Positions 21,149 through 32,155 of a stretch of 64,000 bases of DNA are shown here, in pieces. The stretch is from Holothuria scabra (lineage: Eukaryota > Echinodermata > Holothuroidea > Aspidochirotida > Holothuriidae), in contig CM074179.1 in NCBI GenBank assembly GCA_037179385.1, forward strand, positions 1,860,001-1,924,000. Reading direction: 5' to 3'. The first letter of the stretch is position 1. Each line of letters starts with the position of its first letter. Made by a program: the position numbers and the translations under genes. The notes beneath the pieces were generated by a model. The model searched no databases, was not told the origin of the DNA, and was given only the letters and a program-made list of their open reading frames with translations.

Positions 21149-21641
21149 CGAGCGAGTCACCCTAGGCTCAGTAGTATCTTTCAATATAGTATTTCTTTCT
21201 TTCGGGGGCTCATTTAGCTGAGACTTACAGGTTTCACAGGCTTTAGAGACTGTTGCGGGGACGATTTCCTGATCTGAATCTGTATGAGCCAATTTAAGCC
21301 TATCTATACTAACAGACTTCTGTTTTCCATTTATGACCAATACAAAATACTTGTCTTTTCTTTCAATAACACGATACGGCCCCTTATGTGGTGGCTGCGA
21401 TGGTTTCTTAACCGCATCTACTCGACTCGTCAGTCTCGTAAGTCTTGTCCAGGTGACTTGCCCTATGGGATGTCCTAGGTGGAACAGCCTTTGACCGAGA
21501 CATCCGTCGTTTTACACTGTCTACATAATTACTGGGATCTAGAGTGCTAAAGTCCCGTACTGGAACTACAAATTCACCCGGGAGACGCAATGTGCAACCA
21601 AATACCAATTCTGCCGTGCTACCAGACAAACCCGTCGCCAT
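21149..21641 (-). pseudogene. Pol C-terminal remnant (integrase tail) of the older element
   Basis: On minus from 21641: STAELVFGCTLRLPGEFV, then DPSNYVDSVKRRM and VPPRTSHR, which is the region after the integrase core. A frame break follows, then INGKQKSVSIDRLKLAH (the element-typical 'NGK..SVSIDRLKPA' segment), then VTRSGR. The last codons lie on the other side of the inserted Gypsy element (16567-16516). A frame shift or stop near 21400 shows decay. This part normally contacts target chromatin and DNA during integration. Confidence 0.78.
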
Positions 21642-21655
21642 AGGTGACTGGCTTT

Positions 21656-22515
21656 TTAGTTTGCCTGTTCTGTAGAAGAATTTCCTGTTGGCTTTGAGGC
21701 TTTAGATGGGCCACTACTGTCAGGGAATATACAATCTTTCTTGTCACACTTGTGTGCATCGACTCCAAAACGCCAATGATAATAACATAGGCTACAATCT
21801 TTTTGATATTGAGTAGGGCTCTTACTTCTTGATCTTCTGCGACCGAATCCACCACGCTTAAAGCGTGGTCTACCCCTACGTTGATTTTTGCCTAAATTGG
21901 TCGCTTGTAACTGGTCGACCAGGGCTGATAGTTGTGCCTCAAAGTGGAGAGTCGTTGTTCTAACCACTGGTTGCGCCTACATGGGTAGGGGGTGGCGACA
22001 CATGAGTTGCTCCAACTATCATTGGTACACTAGATTGCTCTTGTAATTTTATCAGCAATCAAAGCCAATTCCTCTAAATTAATACTGTCAGCTGTGGAGG
22101 CTAAAATGAGTTGTACATTTTGAGGCATACGCTGTAAAAAGAGCTGTCGTAAAATACTATCCTTTGTAGTGCTGTCGCCTTATAGCTGTTTCATTCTCCT
22201 AAGGAGTTGGGATGGCTTCTTATCCCCAAATTCTTCTGAAATAATTAGTTTGCGCAAACGTTTTTGCTCAGACTCAGAGATTCTTTTAATAAGCTCTTGC
22301 TTAATAGTATCATATAGGTTTTGCTGAGGGGGGTTACTAGGAAGTTGTCTTATCTCCTGTGCAAACTCTGGTGAGAGCGAAGCCACAATACAAGCATATT
22401 TTGTACTCTGGGTGGTGACTCCCCTAGTTTCAAACTGGGCCTCTACCTGTGCCCACAATGTCGGGTCTTTTGGCCAAAAGGGGGGTAATTTCAAGGCAAG
22501 AGCAGCTAATGACAT
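21656..22515 (-). pseudogene. Gag of the older element (DUF7041-like)
   Basis: From 22515: LKLPPFWPKDPTLWAQVEAQFETRG matches the 'LPPFWP..P.LWF.QVEAQF' opening of gag proteins in a large invertebrate LTR lineage. LSPEFAQEIRQL and SEQKRLRKLI follow. TAA at 22180-22182 interrupts the frame; it then reads on (LFLQRMPQNVQ) to a second stop at about 22030. The final part (21967-21656) is arginine-rich (RRGRPRFKRGGFGRRRSRSKS) with a C/H cluster CSLCYYHWRFGVDAHKC, a variant knuckle found in this lineage. Pol should follow directly but is deleted. Confidence 0.78.
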
Positions 22516-22651
22516 GTCGTCTGGTTTAGTATCTGCCTAAGCAGCATCTTCATCTGTAGGCATAATGTTAATGAATTAGGTACTACTGTAAGTGTATATA
22601 AAAAGGAGGGTGTGATACAGTAAAAATTACACTAGGGTACCAGCTGGTAAA

Positions 22652-23386
22652 CTAAAGATTTCCCTGCAAGTGTTTAATTAAATCTAGGTCTATCTTAAAG
22701 GCTTGATACATTTGTGTGTACCAGCGCTGCTTCAATTTAGATGTGGCATGAAGGCCATCATAGAGGTGAACAAAATGGTTTCGTTCAACATGGATGGTAG
22801 TGTCACCTCGCTTCCTTTTAGCTGATTTCCTAATGGTGTTATGCCAGGACAAAGTTCTTAATTTAATTCCACTTGAAGCTTGAGAGTTTAGCTCTATAAT
22901 TCTTTCATTAATTATGTCTAATTTGCCATCAAGTTCGCTTTGATAGGTGCACAAACTCGTCTCGTCAAGGATAGGTGTGACTAAATTTCGACTAGCCTGA
23001 AATTTCCTAAAGGAGGCTTGGGGTGTTGTTGTGAAAGTTACAAGGGTATTATGTGGTCGTGAATTAAGAATTGCCTCCCTAAAATGGGTTAGTTCTTGCA
23101 GCAATGAGTCAGGCGTATGGCCAGAAGGCTTAAGTACAGCTTTTCCTCACTCGCCCCTAATAAAAGAGGTTAAATCATTAACACCTGCAGCTAGTCTGTC
23201 TATAACTAGGTCTGAAGCTGGATAACCTCTCAATTTCCTAATGGTAGGATTAGTTAGACTGCAGATTTTGGCTCCGCGTAAACTATGAATGTCAACCACA
23301 AAAGGGTAGTCAGGTGGCTTGGTATAATTGCTAAAGTTGTGAGCCCTAGAGTCCCCAACAAACAGGCAGTGGACTGGTTGTGACAT
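22652..23386 (-). pseudogene. SGNH/GDSL hydrolase-like ORF inside an LTR element
   Basis: A 244-codon minus-strand frame from ATG 23386 to the stop at 22652, with a single TGA at 23149-23147 (codon 80, possibly from CGA by CpG decay). Block I is FVGDSRAHN (serine 13), block III is AAGVNDLTSF (the G-x-N-D signature, asparagine 70), and block V is LYDGLHATSKLKQRW (aspartate 210, histidine 213). Order and spacing fit an SGNH hydrolase domain. It lies between the 5' LTR and gag, in the same orientation, where LTR elements normally have only leader. SGNH/esterase domains are known in ORF1 of CR1-type LINEs, but I know of no standard Gypsy ORF of this kind. Substrate unknown; membrane lipid or ester hydrolysis is only an inference. 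Confidence 0.7.
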
Positions 23387-23764
23387 ATATAAAAGATGAA
23401 CTTGGGCCAGGTCTTACAATGGATGACAACACTTAATACTTGGCCCTACAGACACCTGTACTATTCATAAGTGGTAATGAAATAATCCCTAGTGCACCTA
23501 GATCACGTCGGGGTAACCAGTTTACAGTAAGAGATATATACAAATACCAACTTACCCTAGGTTTGGAATCCAGGTGCATCCGTTGAGAAGGGAGCCGGAC
23601 CAGATCCCCACGACCAGGTCCCCCAAGCAAAGGGCTGAGTCGGTATGGAGCAAACACTACCAATTGACTCACCCCCAGCCGAGGGACAAAGTGTAAGGGT
23701 TCTGTGTCCTGTGAAGTACCTGTAGTGCTTAGGCCCGGGGCTAAATTTGGCTCCACTGCTTGCT
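23387..23764 (-). other. Leader of the older LTR element
   Basis: Non-coding between the 5' LTR and the SGNH-like ORF. On minus, just after the presumed LTR end (near 23761), the sequence AGCAGTGGAGCCAAATTTAG contains a TGG that could start the primer-binding site. GC content is higher than in the neighbourhood (23560-23680). Confidence 0.45.
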
Positions 23765-24285
23765 GGAGCAGTGTAATTTTACCTTAGCTTGATAGAGGCT
23801 AAAAGCAGTATACAGTATTTACAATGCCTTACTACTATACAGCAAGCTAGGCTTTAGGCATAAGTCTACCTACTCCTAAGTACCAGTGAGCTCAAAAGCA
23901 TAGTAGGAGGTGAGTAAAATGACCTGCTTAATTTTATATTTAATTTTATGTAGACCTATGTAAAATAATAACACTTAATAATAATACTTAGTTCCAGTTG
24001 TCCTTAATCAAGGTCTGCCCCTATGTTAGCCAGTGCTCCAAATAAGTTGACAGCACTTAGTAACAGCAGCCTTCCTACAGTACCTGTCTCCAGCTCAAGT
24101 TCTTGAAGCCATGTGTTTTGGTTAAGAACACATGCTTACATAGAGATGCACAGTAAAGGAGTGGAAAATTCCAGCTGGCCAACACATGAGGGCACACTAT
24201 CAATATTCATTACCAGCCTGTCCAGCATGAATATTGATGTAGTAAATGAATATTTACACAAACACTTCGTAACAGGCACACTACA
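23765..24285 (-). repeat. 5' LTR of the older element
   Basis: It begins TGTAGTGTGCCTGTTACG on minus at 24285. The part 23852-24285 repeats 15990-16432. The remaining 90 bp to about 23765 is assigned to the LTR because a TGG-containing leader follows. The outer flank is ACAGT; the matching target duplication at the other end was not found. Confidence 0.72.
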
Positions 24286-24294
24286 ACAGTACAC

Positions 24295-24317
24295 TGGTAC
24301 GTACGTACGCGCGCGGG
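24295..24317. other. Alternating purine-pyrimidine tract
   Basis: GGTACGTACGTACGCGCGCGGG is almost perfectly alternating, ending in (CG)4. Such tracts can adopt left-handed DNA under supercoiling. It lies 10 bp outside the 5' LTR of the older element. Confidence 0.55.
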
Positions 24318-25450
24318 TTTCGGTCGTTCCATAACTCCCAGTTCAAACTCGAACGATGAATCGAAAATTTTCATGGCTGACTTAGGGTAAATTACGCACA
24401 ACTCGCCCCCCTCCCCTTAAACAACAAAGTATAATTTAAAACATAGTTTCAATATATCCTATGGCAAGTTTGCCAAAAATCGGTATATTAGACTAAAAAA
24501 AACGGTAGCCAGTTCAAATCTCTAAAACAGCGGTATTCTACCACCCAAACTGTCGACGGTCGGTCAAACAATCACAAATGAGGCGCTCATTTGACCGACG
24601 ATCGGTCAAATAGGCCCCACCATATAAATAACGATGCCAATCAAGAAAATATATATTTTTTCAATTGTTGCTAATCAAATGGTATGTCTTTGATCCTTCT
24701 CTGCTTGAAAAGCCTTTGCATGTCCGGCTTGATTCCATTTTCAATGTTTAGAAATGAACACGATTTCAAAAACACGAACCAGACCGGAAACCCGGTGTAT
24801 TGTACCACTTATCGGACCCAGTGCCAGTATTGCAACGTTGGCCGTTTTTGTAATGTTCGGGCGGTTTTCAGAGCTTGGGCGGGTTGCGGTTTTTGGCGGG
24901 ATTTGGGGCTTGTATGGCTTCCTAGGCTTCCTAGTCTATTTTATTAGGAAGGTCACTAAAAAAAATAAGTTTCCAGTTAACTTTGTATTTTAGTCTGACT
25001 TTGTAGTGCTCCAAAAAAGAAACATTTTGGCGCAAAGATGGTGCAAATCGGTTACTGCATTGTCAAGATACGGGCAATTACAGAAATCAGTAAAACGCGA
25101 AAATGTGTCAGATTTTTGCCAAATATGGCAGAATGGACAATTTGCCATTTTTAAGGCTAAATAATTTTTTTTATGATGTCCCTTCTGATGCTTGTTTTGG
25201 TCACACTGAAAAAACATACAGCATATGTAACACTTTAAAAACTCCAAGAGGTTCCAGTGTTTAGTTTTTGAGAGAATGTCATCAGAAATAGGGGAAAATG
25301 GCTCTTTCTTCACATCGTCCACATAAAGTTTGCTGAAAATAAAGTCCAGCTAATTAATTTGCAAAAATGATACAATTCCAAAACAAAATACACTATTGCA
25401 ATGAAACTTGCAACATACTTTGTGGTGATAGTGGAGTACCAATTGTGAAG
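24318..25450. other. No recognisable gene
   Basis: Includes a perfect inverted word around 24553-24607 (GACGGTCGGTCAAA versus TTTGACCGACGATCGGTCAAA). Open frames of 110 codons or fewer on both strands lack recognisable motifs. Confidence 0.45.
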
Positions 25451-25459
25451 GTTTTACAC

Positions 25460-26165
25460 AATGCAGCAATAGCATTATGCAAATTAGGTAGTGCATAAAT
25501 TCTCCTTTGTACAGTACGTATGGGGTCACATGACCTAATTAATATGTAAAAGTCAAATATCTTTAAAATTATACGTCCATCGTGGCTGATGTTTTGAACA
25601 CTGATTTCAGCAGACCAGCAGGTTATGCCTACTTCTTTTGAAGTGTTTTTATTGCATTCTGGGAAATTTGCTTGATTTTTTTCTTAAAAATCATGGATTG
25701 TATGTATTGCAATACTCAAAATGTACTGAAATTCACTGACATTATATTGCAATACCCAGGATACATTTATTGACTTATTCATTCAATGTTACAACTGAAA
25801 ATAGTCTCAAAAGTATTAAAAAGGCAAATGCAATGAAAAGTACAGTATATATGTGGTCACATGACCTGATTAATATGCAGAAGTTAAATATCTCTAAAAT
25901 TAAATGTCCTTCTGGGCTGATTTTTTAACATGGATTTTAGCAGACCAACAGGTAATGCCTACTGCCTTTAAAGTAATTTTACTGCAATTTTGAAACTTAA
26001 CATGACTGTATGTATTGCAATTAAGTATTTTTACCCTGTATATAAACTATAATGCACTATATCCAAACGGACGGGTGCATTCCTTTATATACTGTACAGT
26101 ATTAATTTGATATAACAACTGACGAAAATCTCTTAAGTGTTAAAAGGGAAAATGCAATGAAAAGT
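25460..26165 (+). repeat. Two tandem copies of a unit of about 335 bp
   Basis: The phrase GGTCACATGACCT.ATTAATATG, followed by AAATATCT.TAAAATTA and TTAGCAGACCA.CAGGT.ATGCCTACT, occurs at 25521-25650 and again at 25853-25985. The following AAAGTATTAAAAAGGCAAATGCAATG recurs as AAGTGTTAAAAGGGAAAATGCAATG at about 26135. Each copy contains the palindrome TCACATGA/GGTCACATGACC. Function unknown. Confidence 0.75.
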
Positions 26166-26701
26166 AAATGAAAGTGGAATTATGCTAAATTCCTGGCAGA
26201 AGATTGAAAATCAAATTTGCAATGAAATTCAGCAGAATTAATAAAACAATTGTTATATTTCTACAGCACAGACCCTGCCTTTCAATTCAAGTCGCAAGAC
26301 CCAGTCTGACGACATTTTGGTTAAGGCCTCCAAGTTCACAGCCATGGTCTGTATGTCGTCCCCCTACCCATGGCTGCATTTCCCCATGGGGGAAAATGTG
26401 AACAGGGTCCAGTTTATAGAGTGGACCAATTGGACTGAGTGAGAACTGATAACATTATGCATAATTGGGCAAGTTATTTGATAATCAGCTAAATATGTGA
26501 ACAACCATCAAAGTAGCTTTTAGCTGCTGGTAGTAAAGTAGCAGAGATTAATACAAAAGAAAACTTAAAAAAGAACAATGTTACAGCCGATGCATGCCCA
26601 TTGAATAACTCCTTTATTTTTTTTTTAAATTTCACTGGAGTATTTACACTGTAGGTGCTAAATTAATACAAATCAACATTAATGATGACCTTTTCCAATT
26701 A

Positions 26702-26728
26702 TTTTTTTTTTTTTTTTTTTTTTTTTTT
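26702..26728. repeat. T27 homopolymer
   Basis: Twenty-seven consecutive T. It lies about 200 bp beyond the 3' end of the minus-strand gene remnant ending at 26929, and could be a retroposed poly(A) tail or simple slippage. Confidence 0.6.
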
Positions 26729-26925
26729 GCTAAGTCCTCAGACTGAAACTTGTATACACTATACTAAAACTATGTGGCAACAACCTACAACGTAAAGGTA
26801 AACAATAGCAAGTAACAACTGGCAACTGAAAAGAACACATTGGTGAAGAGTGAACAAAGACATCCTTACCGGAGGACCAATCAAACTGTCATTGTGATGT
26901 ATCTTTGTAAAAATTATCCTTGCAT

Positions 26926-28975
26926 TTATATTAAAAAGAGACATTCATCTTTCCACTCCTTCTCCAAAGGGTAGCAGTAGAGAAGCTCATTGTGTGGTGG
27001 ATCAAACCGGACTGTAAAGAAGTCCATCTGCCCAATATACTGCTGATCATCTTCTTCAAGGTATTCCTCTATGTCCAGTTGGCTACTCTTCCTTCCAAAA
27101 TATCCTTTGTAAAAATGACGACGTTTTCCTTGACCGATAAACTTCATACTTATTCTTTTATGTACAATTTCATTTCCAGGAAATGGATTCAATTTCTTCT
27201 TTTTTGTGGGAGATGTGCACTGATAAGAATATTTTCTTTTAGTTCTTCTCTTTTTTTTTCCTTTGCATCCTAATTTTTTGATGGATGAAATTCTAAACTT
27301 GACGAGTGATGGTTTGTGGTGTCTTCTTCGACTTGGTAAAATTGTAGTTAAATTGTCAATGAGCTCCAAAGTAGAGAGGGACTGTTTTCCATAAGATAGG
27401 TGAAATAATTTATAGTCTACTTTCTTGGATATATTAACAGACTTGTAAAACCTAATTTGAGACTCAAGGCTTCGTGGATCTTCTTGGATATCTGTTCTAC
27501 TGTTAAATTTGTATTTGAATGTTTAACAAGATCTTTCAAGGAAGATATATCTTCCACCTTCTTGCACAATATATATTGAGAAGCTTTTTCTGTGTACTTT
27601 TGTATATCTTCCATCTTTTTAATTTCTTTGACTTTTTGTGACTTTTCCATTGCCCGAAGTTTTTTTGCTGTATGTTGTCTGATTTTATTTCTTCGTTGTC
27701 TGTATTACTCGATTATTTGCTTGCTACTGATCCCAGCTTTTGCTAGTAGGTCGTTTGAATGATTTTGATCGAGAGAATCCAAATATTTCAGAGTGTCATT
27801 CATAGACCAAAGAATGAGTCCTTCAATTGTATTTGTATTTGGCATTTCTCTTTTCTTACGGTCCAAATGGGAGAAGAGATATTCTGGGGCAAGATTGTCT
27901 TTAGGGCATGATTTGGTTTCTTTGCGTAGTTGCTCTGAGGCATTGTGGTATTTACCACCAGGAAGGTGATCTTCAAGCTGACGCTGAATAAAAAGACACA
28001 AGCTGTGTGAAATAATGATTAGTGCCAATTACAAACTAATCTGATGGCCAGCAATTACAAACTGATCTGATGGCCAGCATAGTTGCCGATTCATTGCCAC
28101 GATTCCACACAATATGCTTTTCTCGGCCAAGTTTTCCACTCTCGCTCTCCACCTTTTCCCATTTATACAGTGCAGATTGTGCATATTCTTGCAGATTGTG
28201 CATATTCTTGAAGGTTTAACACAAGATGTTTGCCACAGTACAAATCCATTTATTTTTACTAAATCTTCCTGAGCAGCCTTGCTCAACTGTTGCCACTGAG
28301 GGACAACCCTTGGTAGCACCTCTTCCCTGCACTGTCCAAACTTCCTTACAAATGCCTTATTCACAGCTGCCCTGTCTGTCATGGTATTTTTAATTTTTGC
28401 AAGCATTTTCTCCAGGTCTTCTTGCTTCTCATTTCGGGTGTAGAGCAGCAAGTCAGAGAGGCTTTTTAAGGCTTCTTCTGCCTTTTGTATCATTATATCT
28501 GAGGTTTCAGAATGAATGTCATTCAATCCTAATGCAACAGTCTGTTCTGATGTTGATGCCAAATAAGTTAAAAAATGGTGTCTTTTCTTACTGGTCCCAT
28601 CAGTATGAAGAGTAATGTCATCCTTACATGAAGAAATAGCATGGTGGGCTGCCTGTTTGGCTAACATGCCCTGTTCTGTTGCCATGTGCTTTATTTTGGT
28701 TGGTTTAGGCAACCTTTCGATTTTAATTTTCCAACACGCTCAAGGACTGTCCTTATAATTTGAGACACTTTCTTTGAACCTACCCCCATGGACAAGAGTT
28801 CATGTGTTGTCAGTCTGATATCTTTGGAGTAATGGCCATTTTCAAAGGTACTTACAATGTGCTCCTCTTCAATCATTACCTTGTCAGTGAGTGCCTGTAG
28901 CTCTGCAATTGAGGCATTCTATTCCTTTAACTCTCTTTGCAGCTGTTTCATTTTAATGGGACCTTCTTGAAAATC
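26926..28975 (-). pseudogene. Uncharacterised transposase-like protein, central and C-terminal exons
   Basis: A long minus-strand coding remnant. From 28975 it reads a coiled stretch (KMKQLQRELKE, TAG at 28923-28921, NASIAELQALTDKV), TTHELLSMGVGSKKVSQII, then ITLHTDGTSKKRHHFLTYL (aspartate codon 28601), KNTMTDRAAVNKAF (aspartate 28376) and VLPRVVPQWQQLS. The H-x-DGTS and MTDR motifs look like the two aspartates of an RNase H-fold transposase; I recall similar multicopy uncharacterised proteins in invertebrate genomes but cannot name the superfamily. A frameshift near 28235 precedes YCGKHLVL. After an acceptor (TTTTTATTCAG) the frame resumes at about 27986 and goes on to a lysine-rich C-terminus at 26926. 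Several stops, an A22 run and two microduplications mark decay. Confidence 0.65.
28030..28215 (-). repeat. Two microduplications in coding sequence
   Basis: A 19-bp word (AGAATATGCACAATCTGCA on minus) is repeated head to tail at about 28175-28212. A roughly 24-bp word (CTGGCCATCAGAT.AGTTTGTAATT on minus) is repeated at about 28032-28079. Both interrupt the coding register of the surrounding gene remnant, suggesting recent tandem duplication by slippage or repair. Confidence 0.75.
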
Positions 28976-28976
28976 T

Positions 28977-29790
28977 TCAATTTTTTTTTTTTTTTTTTTT
29001 TTGTAAGCATGTTTCTAAGTTTTTCACGTCTTCCAGTATTTGATACTGATCCCAATCTTCTTTGTTGAGGGGCGGAATCCATTCATCATTATTTTCATCA
29101 TCATCCTTATCATCAAAGTCACCCATATGTGCCTTGTCATTTTCACTTGTGTCAGCATTCTTGGGATTGAGCATTCTCCTACCTGAGGGACATCCTTACA
29201 TGAATTGCCCTTATGGAATGGTAACTAAAGCCATGCGGAAAGAGCAGCTTTTCCCCTTTTCCTTTCCCTCTCACGCTGCTTTACCCACGCCTAAAAGTTT
29301 GCGCCTAACCAGCCCTCTGTCAGGTGTTTTTCACCCTGAAAAAGCCTTGGCCAGAGACTAGATAATTCACTCCAAGACATGTTGTTCTTTGATTTATATT
29401 TAGCTATTTCAACCGCCTTCCGTTCGTAACAACAGCTGTTGACACTGACCCACTGTTCTCTAACCATTTAACAGTTATACCTGCAGATTCACAACATTGC
29501 CCTATTTCTTTGTGACATGTCTTGACCTCAGGCACTTCAAAAGATAACCCTACTGTGTTATTTGCCATGGTTAGATTCCATGTTTTTGTTTTAATGTTGC
29601 GTAAGAAATTTCCAAAATGGTTTGGAGTCTTGAGGTAAAGAGCAACAAAAACCTTTTGAAGATTCTCACGGAGGGACGTTGACTGAGCTTTGTTTATAAT
29701 TGCTAATCGAATGGTCTCAAACAGTGCGAAATTTGCATCAGGCTTTTGCCACCAATGATTTGTAAATTAATCACAGAAAATTGGAAAATA
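28977..29790 (-). pseudogene. Upstream exons of the same uncharacterised gene
   Basis: Minus-strand open sequence without a start codon. From about 29765: PDANFALFETIRLAIINKAQ, then LRENLQKVFVALYLKTPNHFGNFLRNIK and TMANNTVGLSFEVPEVKTC, to 29430. A frame change leads to EIAKYKSKNNMSWSELSSLWP, and another to the acidic exon 29174-28977 (FDDKDDDENNDEW), which runs into a 22-base A tract (28981-29002). A potential donor CCTCAG|GTAGGA lies near 29195. Reading direction and style match the downstream part; exact exon borders are unsure. Confidence 0.55.
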
Positions 29791-30863
29791 AAAAAGGTAA
29801 AAAAAATATGTTTGATTTTTATAGTTTTATGGAGTTTTCAACATATACTGTACCAACTATGGAATACTAGCTAGGCTACATACATACAGTTCTTGCTGTT
29901 TCCCTTGACCTTTGGAGGTCACCAAAAAACCCTTTATCTTCCTGAGCCATTCCAATCGGACAAGTCTTGATTCAGCAAATTTGTGCTTATTTTAAAAATC
30001 GTAACCCTTACAAGTTGAAATTTCATTGCCAAAATTTAGTTGCCTCCAGAAGAAAAAAAAAAATTATCAGACGAATGAAGTAGCAAATGCAATTCTTAAC
30101 AATCCACTGTAAAATGACCCTATTTTGATACAAATTGGAATTATGCCAAATAAAAAGGAGAATGGTTTATTTTCCATGACAAGTTACTTTTTTACCAAGC
30201 AACTTTTATCCCATTTGAATTTCAGATTTTGGGTAAATAATGTTAAGCTTGAATAAAAAAGAAAACCTCTGGCAGGCCTTATGAATTGGTGCACTGATCA
30301 TTGCATGAGGTAAACATAAGTGTACATCACCTGGCATGCATGCCCTGGTCCTAACAAAGTAGTACCCATCCTGCTTTTCTTTCCAGAAAAGTTAGGATGA
30401 GAAATAAAGAAATAGGCCTAGGCCTATATTTTACTTGGCTCTAAAATTTGTCATTTGAATGTAGTTGATTGGGGAAATACTTCGTATTTTTCGTGGCTAA
30501 TTAAGCCCAATCAATTACAAAGTGGCACAAATTAGGATAACTTATTTGTAGGGCCTAGAATGTAAATTCGTATAGTCTATGTGCACCAAAAATGGTTCAC
30601 TGTTGTAGACTTACTCCCGATATTTAAGCCTAGACCCCTGGGCCTAGTGGTAAAAATTCGAAAAATTTTCATTAGATGCCCATGTTCCAGAGGGAGTAAG
30701 TACACAGAATGTTTTTACCATTCTCATACTCTATGTATTACGGAAGTGGTCATGTTTACGTTAACTCACTCCCAACTGTGGTTAACGTTCTACGTGAAGC
30801 AAAACACTCATCGATTTTGTGCCCTATCGAGTCTTTATAAAAAAGATATGAAGGTTCACTTAC
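29791..30863. other. Probable intron; no gene seen
   Basis: AT-rich sequence between the possible first exon and the next coding stretch of the minus-strand gene. No motif-bearing frame. Confidence 0.4.
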
Positions 30864-31050
30864 CTGGAACTGTTTGGTTATCTACCAATTCCTGTATTTC
30901 TTGCTCAGTCCATCCTGAAAAACGATTACACAGCCGGATGTGCCTCCGGCTAATTTCATGATCGTGAATAGGCTGCTCAGTGTGGCAACGACGGCACAAC
31001 GCCGTGTCAGTGTTACCGGGCGTTTCGGTCTCAACAGAAATTTCAGCCAT
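30864..31050 (-). CDS. Possible first exon with C/H cluster, same gene
   Basis: ATG at 31050 gives MAEISVETETPGNTDTALC, then RRCHTEQPIHDHEISRRHIRLC, a cysteine/histidine-rich segment that may bind zinc. The exon ends at the consensus donor TTCCAG|GTAAGT (30864/30863). It lies about 1.1 kb upstream of the next coding stretch, in the same orientation. N-terminal zinc-binding modules are common in transposases, but the link to the downstream exons is inferred. The phase (1 base into a codon) did not match an obvious acceptor, so a small exon may be missing. Confidence 0.45.
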
Positions 31051-32155
31051 AACGAAGCCTAGTGTTACAGCTTCGCTCGCATTGCAACTTTGAAATGAAT
31101 TTTGCGATGTGATCTTTACTTCTAACAAAATGACACCTACAGACTTTTTTTATTCTAAATAAAATGAATTTTCTTATGGTGAAAGACACAAATGTGAATT
31201 TTGTAATAGTTACCTGTAATCAGCTGGTGAGCAGACGTCATCGGCCTCGGTGCTATTAAAAGTTGCATATCTTCGCCAGCGGCGGGAATTCCCATGTGTG
31301 ACAACCACCGAAAGAAAGCTGGATTCAACCACTTTCCAATGGGGGGGGGGGGTATATCATCTCTCTAGCACATTGCAAAATGGCCCATTGAAGTTGTACG
31401 CAACGATCGGAGCTGACCATCGCGTACGTAGGTAAAAAAACAGAACGTGGATAAATACGATTTTATTTCTCTGTTTTCTTTTATTTATGGAACATTTCAT
31501 GAATATAATTTTTACTTGGAAGAAGGAGAAAAGAAAAAGACTTTCACACTGTATATTTTTTATTCTGTATATTTATTCATCAACAACAAACAGCATAGCA
31601 AAAGAAATGAGACGTGAGTACACAACAGAAGCTGAACACGGAAAATGAACAGTTGCTTTGACCTCCCTAATTTTATATGTTTGGTATAACTGCTGTTTTA
31701 GCAATTTCACTTGCACAAGAACGCCTTGTAAATTTCACAAAGTATTGTGACGCACTGGGTCCTGGGTAGGACGTTAAACTGCCTCCGTAGACCATGGGAC
31801 AGAGTCCAAAATTCTTTCATTCCGTGGCAAGCCTCTAGGGTCTACACAAAATGGCCCTGAAAATGTTCTTTAAAAATATTAACAATGACAAAAGGGTGAT
31901 TCCCAATCGTAATTATTGCACATTATTGAGAAAAGGATTAAAATTCAATCACATTTTTCGCCAAAAGAAACAAAGATTTTCGTTTACAAAATACTTATGA
32001 CTTAGTTACGGCCCAATCACAGATCTCCATCCAGGTCACTTTAGGATCACATGACAAGATCTGCCAGATACCTCGCAAAATATAACGTCGTTCTTTTTTA
32101 AAAAAAAATATATAACGTCGTTAACGAACAAGACAGTCTAAATATCCAACCATAA
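31051..32155. other. No recognisable gene; possible promoter side of the minus-strand gene
   Basis: It contains a G10 run near 31338. A stretch at about 31745-31830 (GGGTAGGACGTTAAACTGCC) loosely recalls the tail of the tRNA-SINE at 41 kb (GGGCCGTTAAACGCC). No coding seen. Confidence 0.35.

Larger units (their letters stand above)
15990..24285 (-). mobile_element. Older LTR retrotransposon with SGNH ORF, pol-deleted
   Basis: In minus-strand order: LTR (24285 to about 23765), SGNH-like ORF (23386-22652), gag (22515-21656), an integrase/C-terminal pol remnant (21641-21149, resuming at 16567-16516), a G-tract acting as polypurine tract (16458-16438), and the second LTR from 16432. Protease, RT, RNase H and most of integrase are gone between 21656 and 21641. 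A complete younger Gypsy element (16573-21143) has inserted into the end of pol. The pol C-terminal frame runs cleanly across that insertion point once the 5-bp duplication is counted once, which confirms the order of events. Confidence 0.82.

Noticed and set aside
30581..30961. 126-codon plus-strand frame
   Set aside because: It is antisense to the better-supported minus-strand first exon and has no motif.
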